NCBI RefSeq assembly: GCF_030705605.1
Contig: NZ_JAPCKK010000031.1
Coordinates: 124,001 to 188,000, forward strand
Direction of reading: 5' to 3'
Length of the DNA stretch: 64,000 nt
Origin: Paenibacillus zeirhizosphaerae
Lineage (GTDB): Bacteria; Bacillota; Bacilli; Paenibacillales; Paenibacillaceae
The notes under the pieces were generated by a model. That model saw only the letters and a list, made by a program, of their open reading frames with translations. It was not told where the DNA came from and searched no databases. The stretch's first letter is position 1; every line of letters starts with the position of its first letter. A program made the translations under genes and the position numbers. This document shows, piece after piece, positions 47,886 to 56,188 of the stretch.

Positions 47886-48882
47886 AATAATCAGCCACAT
47901 TCGCTTTGGTGATTACGGAAATGCCCGTGTCTACCCTAACCGGAAGCGGTGTATTTTGCCCTGAAGGAGAAGGACCCGGAACGGTCAGTCCATGATGCAG
48001 ATGGAACAGGTATTGCAGCGACCAGTAGCCCATATTCCAGGTGCCCTGTGCGATACTGGCCGAGAGGGTGCCGTCCCGGATCATATCCAGCGTCGCTTTA
48101 TTGGCGTCAAAGCTGACGATCTTGACCGAGCCTGCACGCTGCGCGCTGATAACCGCTTCCCCCGCACCTGCTCCGCCCGCCGCGTCCGTAACAAAGATGC
48201 CCGCCAGATCAGGATAATCCCGGAGCATTCGTAAAGCCGCTTCACGTACAGCCACCGGATCGCCCCGTCCGTCCATAGTGGAAATAACCTTCATGCCCGG
48301 ATAACGGTCCATGATGATGTCCTTGAAGCCTTGTGTCCGCTCCTCATGATTCTGCTGGCCGTTAAGCGTGATAATGCCAACGCTTCCTTCCCTGCCCAGA
48401 AGCTGTGCCATTTTGTCAGCGGCGGTAACGCCCGCGTTATAGTTGTCTGTACCGAGGAAGGAATAAGCCTTGCTCCCCGGTGAATCCGAATCGAACAGCA
48501 CGACAGGAATTCCCGCCTCAACCGCCTTGTTGATGGTAGGCAGGAGCGAATACGGATCGATTGCAGAGATGGCAATGCCAGCCGGCTTCTTGGCGATCGC
48601 CTGCTCCAGCACAAGTCGCTGTTCCTGGGCGTCATAACGTGTCGCCCCGCGATATTCGATGGACACACCAAGCGCATCCGCTGCGTCCTCGTAGCCCTTA
48701 AGAATGCTCTTCCAATATTCCATGCCCGACTGAAAAGTAATCATGACATAAGTCTCGCCGATCTCTCCATGCAGCCCCTGATCTTCCCAGACGCCTCTCT
48801 CTTTGCCTTCGGCATCGTAACGGAACAGATACAGCACAAATGCCGCAATGATCAGCACATAAACCAGCAGAGTCCTTTTCAT
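47875..48882 (-). CDS. Membrane-anchored sugar-binding protein (XylFII/RbsB-like sensor subunit)
   Basis: 335 residues. An uncleaved-looking N-terminal membrane anchor (LLVYVLIIAAFVLYLF) is followed by a type I periplasmic-binding fold: YVMITFQSGMEYWKSILKGY, KKPAGIAISAIDPYSLLPTI, PVVLFDSDSPGSKAYSFLGT and KIVSFDANKATLDMIRDGTL. It lacks a lipobox. Encoded first in an operon with a kinase and response regulator, it matches the XylFII type, where sugar binding is passed to the kinase sensor domain. GAGGAGG precedes the ATG. Confidence 0.88.
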   Translation of the reverse strand: MKRTLLVYVLIIAAFVLYLFRYDAEGKERGVWEDQGLHGEIGETYVMITFQSGMEYWKSILKGYEDAADALGVSIEYRGATRYDAQEQRLVLEQAIAKKPAGIAISAIDPYSLLPTINKAVEAGIPVVLFDSDSPGSKAYSFLGTDNYNAGVTAADKMAQLLGREGSVGIITLNGQQNHEERTQGFKDIIMDRYPGMKVISTMDGRGDPVAVREAALRMLRDYPDLAGIFVTDAAGGAGAGEAVISAQRAGSVKIVSFDANKATLDMIRDGTLSASIAQGTWNMGYWSLQYLFHLHHGLTVPGPSPSGQNTPLPVRVDTGISVITKANVADYYAK

Positions 48883-49104
48883 GAGATGATCCAGCCTCCT
48901 CTCTCAGCCGGTTGCAAAGTGTTCTAAATCCATATGATGTTTCAAGTTAAATTGTAAACGGATTCACATCAAATGTGAACCTGTCCGTTTAACATGACCG
49001 TCATCCGGTGAAAAATAATTAATCAAGCCTTAATCTTCGGGGGATACAATAGACAGGTAGATCATACGAGTGGGCTACAAGAATGAAATAAAGGAGCAAC
49101 GAAA

Positions 49105-50337
49105 TTGGAAAAAACGTTCAGAAGGCCACGCATTGATGAATGGACAGAACTGCGTGGATTGGCGTTTCTGGCTATCGTCCTTCAACACTCGATCGGTGAA
49201 TACATTTACAGACCGGATATCCAGAGCCCGGACTCTGTCATGCTGGGCATCATTTATCATTTGACCCGTTTTGGGACGCCGACCTTCGTGTTTCTATCGG
49301 CCGCTCTTTTATTTTATAACTATAAATACCGCCGGGCTGCAGCAAATGCACACTGGCTCGGCAAGAGATTCGGAGATATCTATATTCCCTTTATATTTTG
49401 GGCGGTGGTCTACTGGATCGTCGCCCGCAGTTGGTCGAAAATACCGCTGACCGGTCCCGGCTGGTGGCAGAGCCTGTTGCGTGAAATGATCATTCCCCTC
49501 AGCGGCTACCACCTCTGGTTTGTCGTGATGATTTTTCAGTTCTATGTGCTGTTTCCTTTGTTCGGACCGGCATGGAACGCGATCAAGCCTTTCTTCCTGA
49601 AGGACAACGGTACGGGGAACGGTGTACGAACTGCAATCATGCTGAGTGTGCTCGGAGTCCTTTATACTGTACTCATGCATTGGTCGTATTATGACATGTC
49701 CGGCTGGCTGCAAGGACTGCCTCGTCCACTGCAATTTTTGGTTGAACACCGGACTTATATTTTTGTCATGTATTTCTTTTACTTCGTTCTGGGCGCGGTG
49801 TGTGCAAGCATGGTCGGATCATGGCGGTTATTCGTACAACGATCGCTGCCCTGGAACGCCATTATCTTTCTGTTTCTCTTTACGATGATGGGCTATACGC
49901 TGCTTCGGCAATCGGGAGAGACCATCAATCTGAACATATCCACCTATCTCAAACCGAGCACCTTTCTGTTGATTGTTTCGCAGATGCTGCTGCTGTACGG
50001 ACTACTGCTTCGCCCGCATGCTAATGCTGCCCCCGGAAGATTCCGCAGGATGCTGGCCTGGATGGGAAAATATTCATTCGGCGCTTATCTGTGCCATGCG
50101 TTGCTCTTGTATGGGGTTGCTTACTTTACCCGCAGCCTTCCTCTCCAGAACCTGCATCTCGCTGTGGCCGTAGGCAGCTTTGTCATCGTAGCCTGCACCG
50201 CTCTCGGGGTTAGCAGACTGCTGTCCGCACTGCCTGGCGGGCACTGGATTATCGGCGCCAGCGGACGCCGCAGCCGGCACAAGGGTCCAGCCGACCGGCA
50301 AGAATTCCAAATCTTTGCCGGAAAGAACCGCCCCTGA
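49105..50337 (+). CDS. Membrane acyltransferase 3 family protein
   Basis: 410 residues with about ten membrane segments. The family opening RIDEWTELRGLAFLAIVLQH contains the conserved Arg-Gly and the catalytic-type His of acyltransferase 3 (OafA/WecH) proteins. PTFVFLSAALLFYNYKY and YHLWFVVMIFQFYVLFPLF follow. It probably O-acetylates or acylates a surface polymer. It starts at TTG with AAGGAG eight bases upstream. The C-terminal 35 residues are basic and Gly/Arg-rich. It is monocistronic with a strong terminator downstream. Confidence 0.88.
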   Translation: MEKTFRRPRIDEWTELRGLAFLAIVLQHSIGEYIYRPDIQSPDSVMLGIIYHLTRFGTPTFVFLSAALLFYNYKYRRAAANAHWLGKRFGDIYIPFIFWAVVYWIVARSWSKIPLTGPGWWQSLLREMIIPLSGYHLWFVVMIFQFYVLFPLFGPAWNAIKPFFLKDNGTGNGVRTAIMLSVLGVLYTVLMHWSYYDMSGWLQGLPRPLQFLVEHRTYIFVMYFFYFVLGAVCASMVGSWRLFVQRSLPWNAIIFLFLFTMMGYTLLRQSGETINLNISTYLKPSTFLLIVSQMLLLYGLLLRPHANAAPGRFRRMLAWMGKYSFGAYLCHALLLYGVAYFTRSLPLQNLHLAVAVGSFVIVACTALGVSRLLSALPGGHWIIGASGRRSRHKGPADRQEFQIFAGKNRP

Positions 50338-50373
50338 CCCAATGAAACAGGCAGCCTTGGGGGTTGAAGCACA

Positions 50374-50420
50374 AAAAAGGTCGAGAACAGAAGAAACTTG
50401 CTGCTGTTCTCGACCTTTTT
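50374..50420. terminator. Strong bidirectional terminator
   Basis: AAAAAGGTCGAGAACAG (50374-50390) pairs with CTGTTCTCGACCTTTTT (50404-50420). It separates the convergent acyltransferase and repeat-protein genes. Confidence 0.9.
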
Positions 50421-50431
50421 CGCTCGATGAA

Positions 50432-51163
50432 TTACTCCCCGGCCGTCGCTCGTGCATTGGACGGTGTGCGTTCGAAGCTGATCGGCGCTTTCCGGTTGAT
50501 CATCTGCTTGAGGTCCCCCGTCATTTCGTCCTTCAGCTTGCGAATCAGCTCATCCTCCCCCATACCCCGCTTTTGCGCAATTTCGGCAACGGACTTTCCT
50601 TTGCGGAGCTCTGTTTCCAGTTGGGTCGGTGTCAGGCCCAGGATGCGGGCAACCGCTGCACGGTCAATTCCCACTCCCCAGCCTCTTGGCCGTGATCTGT
50701 GAAAACCGTGCAATTCCCGTAACGGCTTGTTCACCATCTGCTTCACCCACGCCGCTCCAAGGGCCTTGCGAGCCTTGGCTTCTTCGGCCGTGAGGTGTCC
50801 CTGCTTGACAAGCTCGTCCACACGAGCGTTGAGCATGGGTACCAGCTTGGCAGTAAGCTGCTCCTCCGACCAGCCCGAACGCTTCTTCGCAATTTCCGCC
50901 AGCGTGCTTCCCTTATCGATCTCAGTGGATAGCTCCTGAGAGGTCATCCCCAGCACTTTGGCAACCTCGTTCAGAAAAGACCAACGGGGACCCGTGTGTC
51001 CCTGGTCAATCCTTTGCTCTGGGGCGGATTTCTCCTTACGGGCCTCGTGAGGCGGATGTACCTCAGACGCCTGAGCCGCAGTCAACGGACCCGAGCTCAT
51101 TAAGAGGGCCGCCATACTGGCCGTTCCGCATATGTACATGAATTTGTTCATTCTATCTCGCAT
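50432..51163 (-). CDS. Secreted protein with two helical repeats
   Basis: About 243 residues from the ATG at 51163, or 239 from 51151. It has a signal peptide (KFMYICGTASMAALLMSSGP, cut near AQA). Two copies of a helical unit follow: LGMTSQELSTEIDKGSTLAE with IAKKRSGW near 80, and LGLTPTQLETELRKGKSVAE with IAQKRGMGEDEL near 185. They read like small ligand-binding or dimerisation helices seen in several Firmicute exported proteins. The function is unknown. The frame is open a further 51 codons upstream, without a signal-compatible start. Confidence 0.72.
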   Translation of the reverse strand: MRDRMNKFMYICGTASMAALLMSSGPLTAAQASEVHPPHEARKEKSAPEQRIDQGHTGPRWSFLNEVAKVLGMTSQELSTEIDKGSTLAEIAKKRSGWSEEQLTAKLVPMLNARVDELVKQGHLTAEEAKARKALGAAWVKQMVNKPLRELHGFHRSRPRGWGVGIDRAAVARILGLTPTQLETELRKGKSVAEIAQKRGMGEDELIRKLKDEMTGDLKQMINRKAPISFERTPSNARATAGE

Positions 51164-51314
51164 CCTTCCATTATTCTCGCCGCAATTATCGGCAATTTCT
51201 ACAACACTTTGCCATGAATCGAGCCATTTCTCCCTTTCATTTGTATTATTATGGGGGTCAACCATGAATAATATGCGTTTATGACGAAAACAAGCTCTTG
51301 CAGGAATAGCGGAC

Positions 51315-51330
51315 AAGCATTAAGATGCTT
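51315..51330. promoter_or_regulatory. Palindrome upstream of the isoprenoid-synthase-like gene
   Basis: AAGCAT-TAAG-ATGCTT lies about 50 bases before the start at 51382, with a further ATGCTT half site about 20 bases on. It is a possible operator; no matching regulator is identified. Confidence 0.35.
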
Positions 51331-51381
51331 ATAACAACTAGATTACATGCTTAAAATTGAAGCTATTCGGATGGTGGGGAA

Positions 51382-52332
51382 ATGGAATGGTACACGAGGT
51401 ACAGGCATGAGCTTGAGCTGGTTTTTGCTGAAGCGGAGAAACGGATTTCCTCTTTTCCCGCTCCCCTGAACACCATGGGGCAGGAGTACGCCGCGCAATT
51501 CAACCCTCTGCTGGAGGACAGCACACGCAATTATATTTGCTATCTGCTCCCGTTCTGGGTAAACGAAATTGCCGACCTGCAGCCTGATATGATCCGCCGT
51601 TTGTCTTTGGGCAATGTATATATCATGCTGTCCTTTCTCCTTCAGGATGATGTGATGGATACAGGCCCGGACGATTGGAGAAGCCGTCTCGCTCTTGCCC
51701 AGTTGTTTCTGACTGAAAGCATGGATGTATACCGCGCACTATTTCCACCCGACTCCCCCATTTGGGATTATTACAGGCTTTATGTGAACGAATGGGCGGC
51801 AAGCGTGGCTAAAGAGGGGCGAAGTGACGATTTTCAGGAGAACCCATCCGGAATCTCCGGCAAGGCAAGTCCGCTGAAACTGGCGGGTACCGGAGTGCTG
51901 CTGCTTTCCCAGCAGGAGCATCTCCTCCCGGCAGTCACCGATATGACGGATCAGGCGCTGCTGATATTGCAAATGGCCGACGACTGGGCGGACTGGAGAG
52001 AGGATTTGAACGAAGGCAGCTACAACTGCCTCTTGTCCTTCATCGGTGCCGAACATGGGGTCGGGTATAGGCAAGGAGTCTATGCAGAGGAGATGATTGA
52101 AGAGGCTGTATATTCCCGCAACGTATTGAACCGTTACGCCGCTTCAGCGGCCGAGCTGGCTTACACCCTTTCAGAGCGTAGGCCGATTATCCACGGTCTG
52201 GCTAGTTTTGCCGCCAGTGTGGCCGATGAACTGGCCGAGGCGGCGGCTTATATTGCCCGGGAAAGGCAGCTTCTGCTTAGCGGAGGGTTGCAGTACTTGT
52301 TAGACCATGGAGGAGGTCCCTCCTCGTCTTAA
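51382..52332 (+). CDS. Class I isoprenoid synthase-like protein next to an NHLP precursor
   Basis: 316 residues, all-helical in appearance. It carries LLQDDVMDTG (residues 87-96), a DDxxD motif, and LQMADDWADWREDLNEG (196-212), which fits the second aspartate-rich motif (Q-x-x-DD-x-x-D) of trans-prenyltransferases and terpene synthases. Other parts do not look like standard farnesyl/geranylgeranyl synthases: the FARM context lacks the usual G-G-K-R region near the N-terminus. So it is a class I isoprenoid-synthase-like enzyme of uncertain activity. It is followed 41 bases later by an NHLP-type peptide gene, and the pair ends at a strong terminator. Confidence 0.7.
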   Translation: MEWYTRYRHELELVFAEAEKRISSFPAPLNTMGQEYAAQFNPLLEDSTRNYICYLLPFWVNEIADLQPDMIRRLSLGNVYIMLSFLLQDDVMDTGPDDWRSRLALAQLFLTESMDVYRALFPPDSPIWDYYRLYVNEWAASVAKEGRSDDFQENPSGISGKASPLKLAGTGVLLLSQQEHLLPAVTDMTDQALLILQMADDWADWREDLNEGSYNCLLSFIGAEHGVGYRQGVYAEEMIEEAVYSRNVLNRYAASAAELAYTLSERRPIIHGLASFAASVADELAEAAAYIARERQLLLSGGLQYLLDHGGGPSSS

Positions 52333-52373
52333 ACTGTTTCGCCAAAACGTACCTTGGAGAAAGGATGATAAGA

Positions 52374-52613
52374 ATGTCTGTAGAACTTACCGCACAAAAC
52401 CAGCTCATTCAAAAAGCATGGGAGGATCAGGCTTTCCGCGAAAAGCTGATGCAGGACCCTAAAGCAGCAATCCGCGAGCTGCTTGGAGTCGTCATACCAG
52501 ATCATATCCAGCTTAAAACTGTACAGGAGACGCCTGATCAGTTGTATTTGGTCATCCCGCCTGATCCTGCCCGGATGATTCCGGCCGCATCCAAACCGGA
52601 AGCAATGTGGTAA
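52374..52613 (+). CDS. NHLP-type RiPP precursor (nitrile-hydratase-like leader peptide)
   Basis: 79 residues. The pattern LIQKAWEDQAFREKLMQDPK, AAIRELLGVVIPDHIQLKTV and QETPDQLYLVIPPDP is that of nitrile-hydratase-alpha-like leader peptides (NHLP), which guide modification of ribosomal peptides. After the leader only a short tail (ARMIPAASKPEAMW) remains. There is no double-Gly cleavage site and no Cys-rich core, so the core is very short or the protein acts as a partner in trans. The ATG at 52374 has AGAAAGG nine bases upstream. It is cotranscribed with the isoprenoid-synthase-like gene. Confidence 0.85.
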   Translation: MSVELTAQNQLIQKAWEDQAFREKLMQDPKAAIRELLGVVIPDHIQLKTVQETPDQLYLVIPPDPARMIPAASKPEAMW

Positions 52614-52640
52614 AAAATTCCCGTTAATTCCCCCCTTAAA

Positions 52641-52679
52641 CAGGGTACTCCCTGGCCTAGTAGGCCAGGGAGTACCCTG
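52641..52679 (+). terminator. 39-bp perfect palindrome, terminator of the RiPP cassette
   Basis: CAGGGTACTCCCTGGCCTA (52641-52659), one central G, then the exact reverse complement (52661-52679), followed by TTGTT. It is an unusually long, perfect stem between the convergent peptide and kinase genes. Confidence 0.85.
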
Positions 52680-52708
52680 TTGTTCATCGGTTATAGGGAA
52701 GTCCCCGC

Positions 52709-54616
52709 TCATGAATGCGGAACAGGGCTCGTCCCCGCAGCAGGAAAACGGATCGTTGACTCCGTTCCTACTCCTTTAGCACTTGTAAAAGTTATCCGTC
52801 CATCCATAGCCTCAATGATCCGAAAGGTGACCATCATCCCCAGGCCCGTACCCTTCGTTTTATTCGAGAAATACGGCTCTCCGAGCCTTGTCAGCGTCTG
52901 TGCATCCATTCCTTCTCCATTATCACGGATATGTATGAACACCTCATTGCCCGTCCTGTAAGCACGGATATGAATCTGTCCTTCGTCCCCCAACGCCTCA
53001 ATACTGTTCTTGATAATATTGATAAACGCCTGCTTGAACTTGGAGGAGTTGCCTTTAACGGCAAGGTCAGTCGGGATATCAAGATAAATCTTACCGCCCT
53101 GCAAGTTCGCCATCGGACTGATAATGCCTTCGATATGCCTGAATTCATCATCAATATGCAGAATCTTGATATGCTCAAACTCCGGCTTGGCAAAGGTAAG
53201 AAAATCGGTAATGATATTGGACGCACGGTCCAGCTCTTCAAGCGCAATTTGCAGATAATCCCTGTTCTTTCCTTCCTCTTTACCGCTCATTAGCTGCAGA
53301 AATCCTCTAGTAACCTGAAGCGGATTGCGCACCTCATGGGCGACCGAGGCGGCAAGGTCGCTGATAATCTCCATCTTCTCCGACCGCTGCAGCTCGTTAT
53401 TGAACATTTCCAGCTCCTGCGAATACTGCACAACCTGCCTATGCTTTTCTGCGAGCCGTCTGCCGAGAATCGTAATGAGCGAGATGACAAATCCAACGAC
53501 TCCCCATTTCCATAGAAACAGGTTGTAATGCCCTTGCCGGATATAAAACCATAACAGCTCACTTATGGAAGCCGCCGCAAAACAGGCGAAGCCCACAGAT
53601 AGAATGACCGCTTCACGGTCTCCCTTCCAGGCCCTCTTCAAGCTGGCCACCATCAGGAAAATCAGCAGCGCCATAAGCTGCAGTCCCAGCATCGTAACAC
53701 TTGCTCCGTAATATAGCCTGTAGTAACGCTCCAGCGTCAGCAAATTTACAGTCATCAATAGGAGACAGACAACGGAATAGAACGTAAGCCATTTGCGAAA
53801 ACGTCGGATATAGGCGATATCTCCAAGCATTTGCTCAAAAAATAGAGCTAGGGAAGGCGGCAGTAAAAATAAGGCGATGTCGAAAAGCGCTAAATATAAT
53901 TCCCCGTATTCTCTGTAAAATGTAAACAAGAAAGGGGAATACGTGAGAATCAGCAATCCTATTGCCAAAATAACGGCGCACAGGGACAGCCAGACAGAGA
54001 GGTTCGGCTTGAATAAGAATGTGGAGCACATCGCGAGTGTCAGCGCTACTAAAATAAATGCACTTCCCAGAATGACATCAAATAAATCCTTCTGAATCAT
54101 GATGTTCATCAATTCCCGTTGATCTCCGGCAAGGACCTCGCCGCTGATTCCAATCCGTTCCATTCTGCTGTCAGTCCAAATGTACAGCTTTTTGCTGCTG
54201 TCTTCACGGTCCAGCGGCAGCAGTATTTTATTCTGCTCGTAGTTATAGGAACGGAAGGATTCATACACAATAATTCCGTCCTTATACAGGATGACATGCC
54301 TGCCATAGACGTTTTCCAGCAGTATTGCCGGCGTCTCGGAGCCTAGCTCTGGAAGAGTCATGCGAATCCAAGCAGAAGTAGAACTCGTCGGCCGGTTGTT
54401 CGGTACTTCATCAGATCCTACCTGCTTCCAGTCCTCGGAATCCGCAGGCGGCTTAGGAAGACTGCCTTCCTGGGGAGTGCTGTTCCATAACATGTCCCAT
54501 TGTGTGATGGGCTGAACGTTGGACACCATTCCGGCGGCGGAGACAGAAGAGCCCGTTGCGGCTGCCAGCAGGAGCAGAAACCAAAAGGCTACCGCAATTT
54601 TAGGGATGTATTTCAT
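52709..54616 (-). CDS. Orphan 7TMR-DISM-type sensor histidine kinase
   Basis: 635 residues. A signal peptide is followed by an extracellular DISM-like beta domain (about 35-170, NRPTSSTSAWIRMTLPELGS) and seven membrane segments (about 180-395). Next come a kinase dimerisation domain with HEVRNPLQVTRGFLQLMSGK (phospho-His) and an HATPase_c domain with IIKNSIEALGDEGQ, IRDNGEGMDAQTL and NKTKGTGLGM. No response regulator gene is adjacent, as for sporulation kinases that feed Spo0F. Which regulator it serves is not shown. Confidence 0.88.
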   Translation of the reverse strand: MKYIPKIAVAFWFLLLLAAATGSSVSAAGMVSNVQPITQWDMLWNSTPQEGSLPKPPADSEDWKQVGSDEVPNNRPTSSTSAWIRMTLPELGSETPAILLENVYGRHVILYKDGIIVYESFRSYNYEQNKILLPLDREDSSKKLYIWTDSRMERIGISGEVLAGDQRELMNIMIQKDLFDVILGSAFILVALTLAMCSTFLFKPNLSVWLSLCAVILAIGLLILTYSPFLFTFYREYGELYLALFDIALFLLPPSLALFFEQMLGDIAYIRRFRKWLTFYSVVCLLLMTVNLLTLERYYRLYYGASVTMLGLQLMALLIFLMVASLKRAWKGDREAVILSVGFACFAAASISELLWFYIRQGHYNLFLWKWGVVGFVISLITILGRRLAEKHRQVVQYSQELEMFNNELQRSEKMEIISDLAASVAHEVRNPLQVTRGFLQLMSGKEEGKNRDYLQIALEELDRASNIITDFLTFAKPEFEHIKILHIDDEFRHIEGIISPMANLQGGKIYLDIPTDLAVKGNSSKFKQAFINIIKNSIEALGDEGQIHIRAYRTGNEVFIHIRDNGEGMDAQTLTRLGEPYFSNKTKGTGLGMMVTFRIIEAMDGRITFTSAKGVGTESTIRFPAAGTSPVPHS

Positions 54617-54746
54617 TTGTAAAGCACCTCAAGCATAATATTGGGTTGCCAGCTTTGATTCTATTTGCTCATTTTTAACTAATTCTATGTACAGGGGCCT
54701 CACACCTTCTTGCAGCCTAACCTTTCTACCAGCCGAATAGAGTACG

Positions 54747-54796
54747 GCAAAGCGCCGGAATACGAGGTCAACAGACTCATCGTTCCGGCGCTTTGC
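54747..54796. terminator. Bidirectional terminator
   Basis: GCAAAGCGCCGGAA (54747-54760) pairs perfectly with TTCCGGCGCTTTGC (54783-54796). It lies just after the GNAT gene stop. Confidence 0.8.
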
Positions 54797-54807
54797 TGTC
54801 ATCGGCT

Positions 54808-55479
54808 TCAGATCGGGAGCAATGCAACCGTATCCTTGGCTTCCAGTTCGGCTACCATACGATTCCAAGTCTCCGGCTTGTTCAGCAACACTGTGTAATA
54901 TCGACGCAGGAACGAAGTCACCAGCTTGGTGTCCAGTTCGGTGATCTGGTCATCCTCAGGCATGAAGCCAAGGTTAAGGCCTTCCACCGCTTCCCCGTCA
55001 TTGTTCCAGGATGGATGGACATACTCCAGATCCAGAGCCTTATAGCCCAAATGCGAGAGCACCTCACGCCGCACATACGGATCCATCGGCTTCACACCGC
55101 CGAATTCGTGGTCATTGCCGCGGTACGGGTCGTAAATTTCGGCGAACATGCCGAACAGCTTTTGGCCGCTCTCTGCCGCAAGCTTATGTAGGTCCGCCTG
55201 GCGGTTCTTCCAGAGGTAACGCCCGATGCCGAGGCCCGGGCTGCCGATAATCGTGAAGTCGGTCATGGCCACATTAAAATCCGGGTAATAGCGGTATTCC
55301 GTAGCGCCTACAACCTCTTTCTCATGCACAGCGACAAAGACACGGATGCCCGGGTCTTCCAACGGTTCTTTCCACAGACTGTATTCCAGCACTTCTTCGG
55401 GCGGAAACACCTCCTTCATCAAACGGTGCATTTTGGCGAACAGAGGGTCTTCAATACTTGTAATGCGATGATATTCCAT
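54808..55479 (-). CDS. GNAT-family acetyltransferase-like protein
   Basis: 223 residues with a GNAT-like core: VFVAVHEKEVVGATEYRYYP, then FTIIGSPGLGIGRYLWKNRQ as the acetyl-CoA loop. A longer C-terminal part includes DPYRGNDHEFGGVKPMDPYV and ends with helices. The substrate is unknown. The ATG at 55479 follows GAGGAGTGTGAG; the frame opens nine codons earlier. It is cotranscribed with the GNAT and nitrilase genes upstream. Confidence 0.8.
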   Translation of the reverse strand: MEYHRITSIEDPLFAKMHRLMKEVFPPEEVLEYSLWKEPLEDPGIRVFVAVHEKEVVGATEYRYYPDFNVAMTDFTIIGSPGLGIGRYLWKNRQADLHKLAAESGQKLFGMFAEIYDPYRGNDHEFGGVKPMDPYVRREVLSHLGYKALDLEYVHPSWNNDGEAVEGLNLGFMPEDDQITELDTKLVTSFLRRYYTVLLNKPETWNRMVAELEAKDTVALLPI

Positions 55480-55506
55480 GAGCTCACACTCCTCGTTTCG
55501 ATTCAA

Positions 55507-56184
55507 TTAAGGGATCTGCCGACTGCGAAAAGGGTTTCTCCATTCCATCAGCAGAGCATAATCACAGGACTGTTCGTCCTCCAGGTAATTTGTCAGCACG
55601 CGCACCGGCATACGCCCACAGCGAAGCAGGAAGGTCAGCACAGAGTCCTTCAATTCCCCGGCCATTACGGCATCAACATACTGTTCAGCGGTTAACCGGC
55701 CGGCATACTCATGATAACCAGGCATTCGTCCGGCTCCCAGCAGCCGTTCAAGCTTCAACTGGACAACGACATCATAAAGTGAGAAAAGCAGCCATTTGCC
55801 CAGACCCAGCTTGCGGAAAGCCGGGCGGACGGCAATGTCGATCACATACAGCGCGTTGCCGTCAGGCCGATGGGTGCGGATGTAGCCCTGATCCGCCACC
55901 TCTTCCCATGTATGCTCGGCATGCTCTGAATCATAATCCACGATCAGGCTTGTAACTGAGCCCGCAAGCTGCCCGCCGATTTCCACACAGAGCGCCCCCT
56001 GCTGGAACCTCTCCACGTGGGAGGTCAACTGCTCCCTGTTCCACCACAGCTCCGCTGGATACGGCGGCGGGAAGCATTCCTGCTGGATGCGGATCATACC
56101 GTCAAAGTCCTCCGGCCCGTAATTGCGGATCACAGCCTTGACGGGACGATTTCCGTCGAATACGTATATTTCCTTATAATACAC
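55507..56184 (-). CDS. GNAT-family acetyltransferase (YhcX N-terminal-like)
   Basis: 225 residues. RNYGPEDFDGMIRIQQECFP and PPYPAELWWNREQLTSHVER are followed by the GNAT core IDIAVRPAFRKLGLGKWLLF and GRMPGYHEYA. It resembles the acetyltransferase half of B. subtilis YhcX, which is fused to a nitrilase; here the nitrilase is the separate gene immediately upstream. The GTG at 56184 with GGAG seven bases before is chosen; it starts 5 bases after the nitrilase stop. The frame is open further upstream inside the nitrilase gene. Confidence 0.85.
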   Translation of the reverse strand: MYYKEIYVFDGNRPVKAVIRNYGPEDFDGMIRIQQECFPPPYPAELWWNREQLTSHVERFQQGALCVEIGGQLAGSVTSLIVDYDSEHAEHTWEEVADQGYIRTHRPDGNALYVIDIAVRPAFRKLGLGKWLLFSLYDVVVQLKLERLLGAGRMPGYHEYAGRLTAEQYVDAVMAGELKDSVLTFLLRCGRMPVRVLTNYLEDEQSCDYALLMEWRNPFRSRQIP

Positions 56185-56188
56185 CCGC

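Noticed and set aside
52374..52613. Nitrile hydratase alpha subunit fragment
   Set aside because: The metal-binding Cys motif of the enzyme is absent and the length fits a leader peptide. No beta subunit or activator gene is present.
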